A stretch of DNA of 22,986 nt from a virus, in the IMG/VR virus record IMGVR_UViG_3300017708_002979, positions 1 through 22,986 of that record; one strand, written 5' to 3'. A model generated the notes under the pieces. It was not told where the DNA came from. It saw only the letters and a program-made list of their open reading frames with translations, and searched no databases. The first letter of the stretch is position 1; every line of letters starts with the position of its first letter. Shown here in pieces: positions 22,348-22,986 of this stretch. The position numbers were made by a program, and so were the translations under genes.

Positions 22348-22697
22348 ACCGAGTTCAATCAATAATTGACAAACTATCTGGATCTGAAAATGCAGATGAT
22401 TTGATGATTGAAATCATGGGAGTATTGACTGAAGTTGTTGAATCAACTGAAGTTGAGGTTGGTAATTATTGCACGTTTGTATACTCTCCTAAGACACCAT
22501 ACCTAAAATATGATCAAAACCCATTAGTAGCTGTCGTTAATAAGTTTGAATGGGGATTCCGTGGTATCAATTATCATTGGGGAGAATTCCGTAATTATAC
22601 AAATGAAGAGGTTATTGGACCACTCCATTTGGTACATCCAAATGAAGTAAATGACTTGAGAAGTATACCATATGCAAATTATAGACTAAATACCTAA
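22344..22697 (+). CDS. Conserved-looking phage protein of unknown function, after gp4 (117 residues)
   Basis: The protein has an acidic N-terminal half (MNRVQSIIDKLSGSENADD, then EVVESTEVEVG) and a C-terminal half rich in aromatic residues (NKFEWGFRGINYHWGEFRN, then GPLHLVHPNEV). It has no membrane segment. It overlaps gp4 by four bases, so the two are probably translated together. Gp4 neighbours in cyanophages include baseplate proteins such as gp53 or gp48, but I do not see a match that lets me name it. The last codons carry a late promoter for the following gene. Confidence 0.75.
   Translation: MNRVQSIIDKLSGSENADDLMIEIMGVLTEVVESTEVEVGNYCTFVYSPKTPYLKYDQNPLVAVVNKFEWGFRGINYHWGEFRNYTNEEVIGPLHLVHPNEVNDLRSIPYANYRLNT
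22686..22692 (+). promoter_or_regulatory. T4-type late promoter for the gp48-like gene
   Basis: CTAAATA followed by CCTA, inside the last codons of the 117-residue gene and 13 bases before the next ATG. It repeats the string at 21884-21894. Confidence 0.6.
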
Positions 22698-22705
22698 AAA
22701 GATAT

Positions 22706-22986
22706 ATGGCAAAAAGTCTCCGATATCCACTTGCCACTCTGACAAAAGAGTCGGACTATCTTTTCATGACTATTGAAAAGTATAAACCGGCTGGATTTAA
22801 AGGTGATCAATTACGTCAAAGATTAAGTAGGGGACTAGGAAATAGTAGAGCAACAACTCAGGCATCAATTATTCTACCAATTCCCACGACTATTACAGAT
22901 TCAAATGGAATCTCTTGGGGATCTGGCACATTAAATGCATTTGAAAGATCTGCTCTCGGTGGTGCTAAAGATGCATTTGACGGCGA
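22706..22986 (+). CDS. gp48: gp48-like baseplate tail-tube cap protein, N-terminal part (runs off the window)
   Basis: The visible 93 residues begin MAKSLRYPLATLTKESDYLF with MTIEKYKPAGFKG next, then TQASIILPIPTTITDSNGIS and WGSGTLNAFE. The pattern LRYP...ESDYL..I..Y and ILPIP..I.DSNG..WG...LN is one I associate with cyanophage baseplate proteins annotated gp48 (tail tube cap). The ATG at 22706 is eight bases after the previous stop. The full length cannot be judged, so the name is tentative while a structural baseplate role is likely. Confidence 0.6.
   Translation, partial: MAKSLRYPLATLTKESDYLFMTIEKYKPAGFKGDQLRQRLSRGLGNSRATTQASIILPIPTTITDSNGISWGSGTLNAFERSALGGAKDAFDG

Overview
The window is AT-rich, densely packed DNA of a marine T4-like cyanophage (cyanomyovirus). 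Supporting this are a T4-style baseplate/hub gene set on one strand, a gp4-type head-completion nuclease, T4-type late promoter heptamers (ATAAATA or CTAAATA), very large fibre genes with GISTF-type repeats, and a CP12-like gene of the kind cyanophages carry to change host carbon metabolism. Most genes abut or overlap by one base (TAATG, TGATG).

Layout. (1) 1-1967, minus strand: three probable early/middle genes, namely the N-terminus of a superfamily 2 helicase, a 387-residue protein of uncertain function, and a 162-residue protein with a possible papain-like triad. Each has its own sigma70-like promoter, and a GC-rich intrinsic terminator lies inside the helicase promoter. (2) 2027-10208, minus strand: two fibre/adhesin genes. 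The 1944-residue one ends in a tail-collar domain followed by 17 HxH metal-binding motifs. Each has a late promoter upstream. (3) 10209-10635: a tRNA with anticodon CAT, a 62-residue small gene and its promoter. (4) 10636-20985, minus strand: the tail hub/spike/tape-measure operon. Transcription runs gp26 with a gp51-like -1 frameshift extension, a gp29-like tape-measure candidate, a second tape-measure-like protein carrying SleB-like and M23 peptidase domains, a gp27-like hub, CP12, a gp5-like OB-fold hub protein without lysozyme, a separate beta-helix spike, a possible fibre/whisker protein and a coiled-coil structural protein. (5) 21010-21882, minus strand: a tail-tube-fold protein, probably gp54. 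(6) 21913 to the end, plus strand: gp4, an unknown 117-residue protein and the start of a gp48-like gene, divergently transcribed from the hub operon.

How it works together. The operon order (chaperone pair, tape measures, hub, spike) follows the logic of other contractile tails. Peptidoglycan cleavage appears to have moved from gp5 to the M23/SleB-like protein. The gp5 module is split into an OB-domain gene and a spike gene. CP12 sits inside the structural operon, so it is probably expressed late with the tail proteins. The strongest single observation is a U UUU UUC slippery heptamer four bases before the stop codon of gp26. It leads into a 62-codon open -1 frame, just upstream of the tape-measure genes, matching the G/GT and E/E' chaperone arrangement of other tailed phages.
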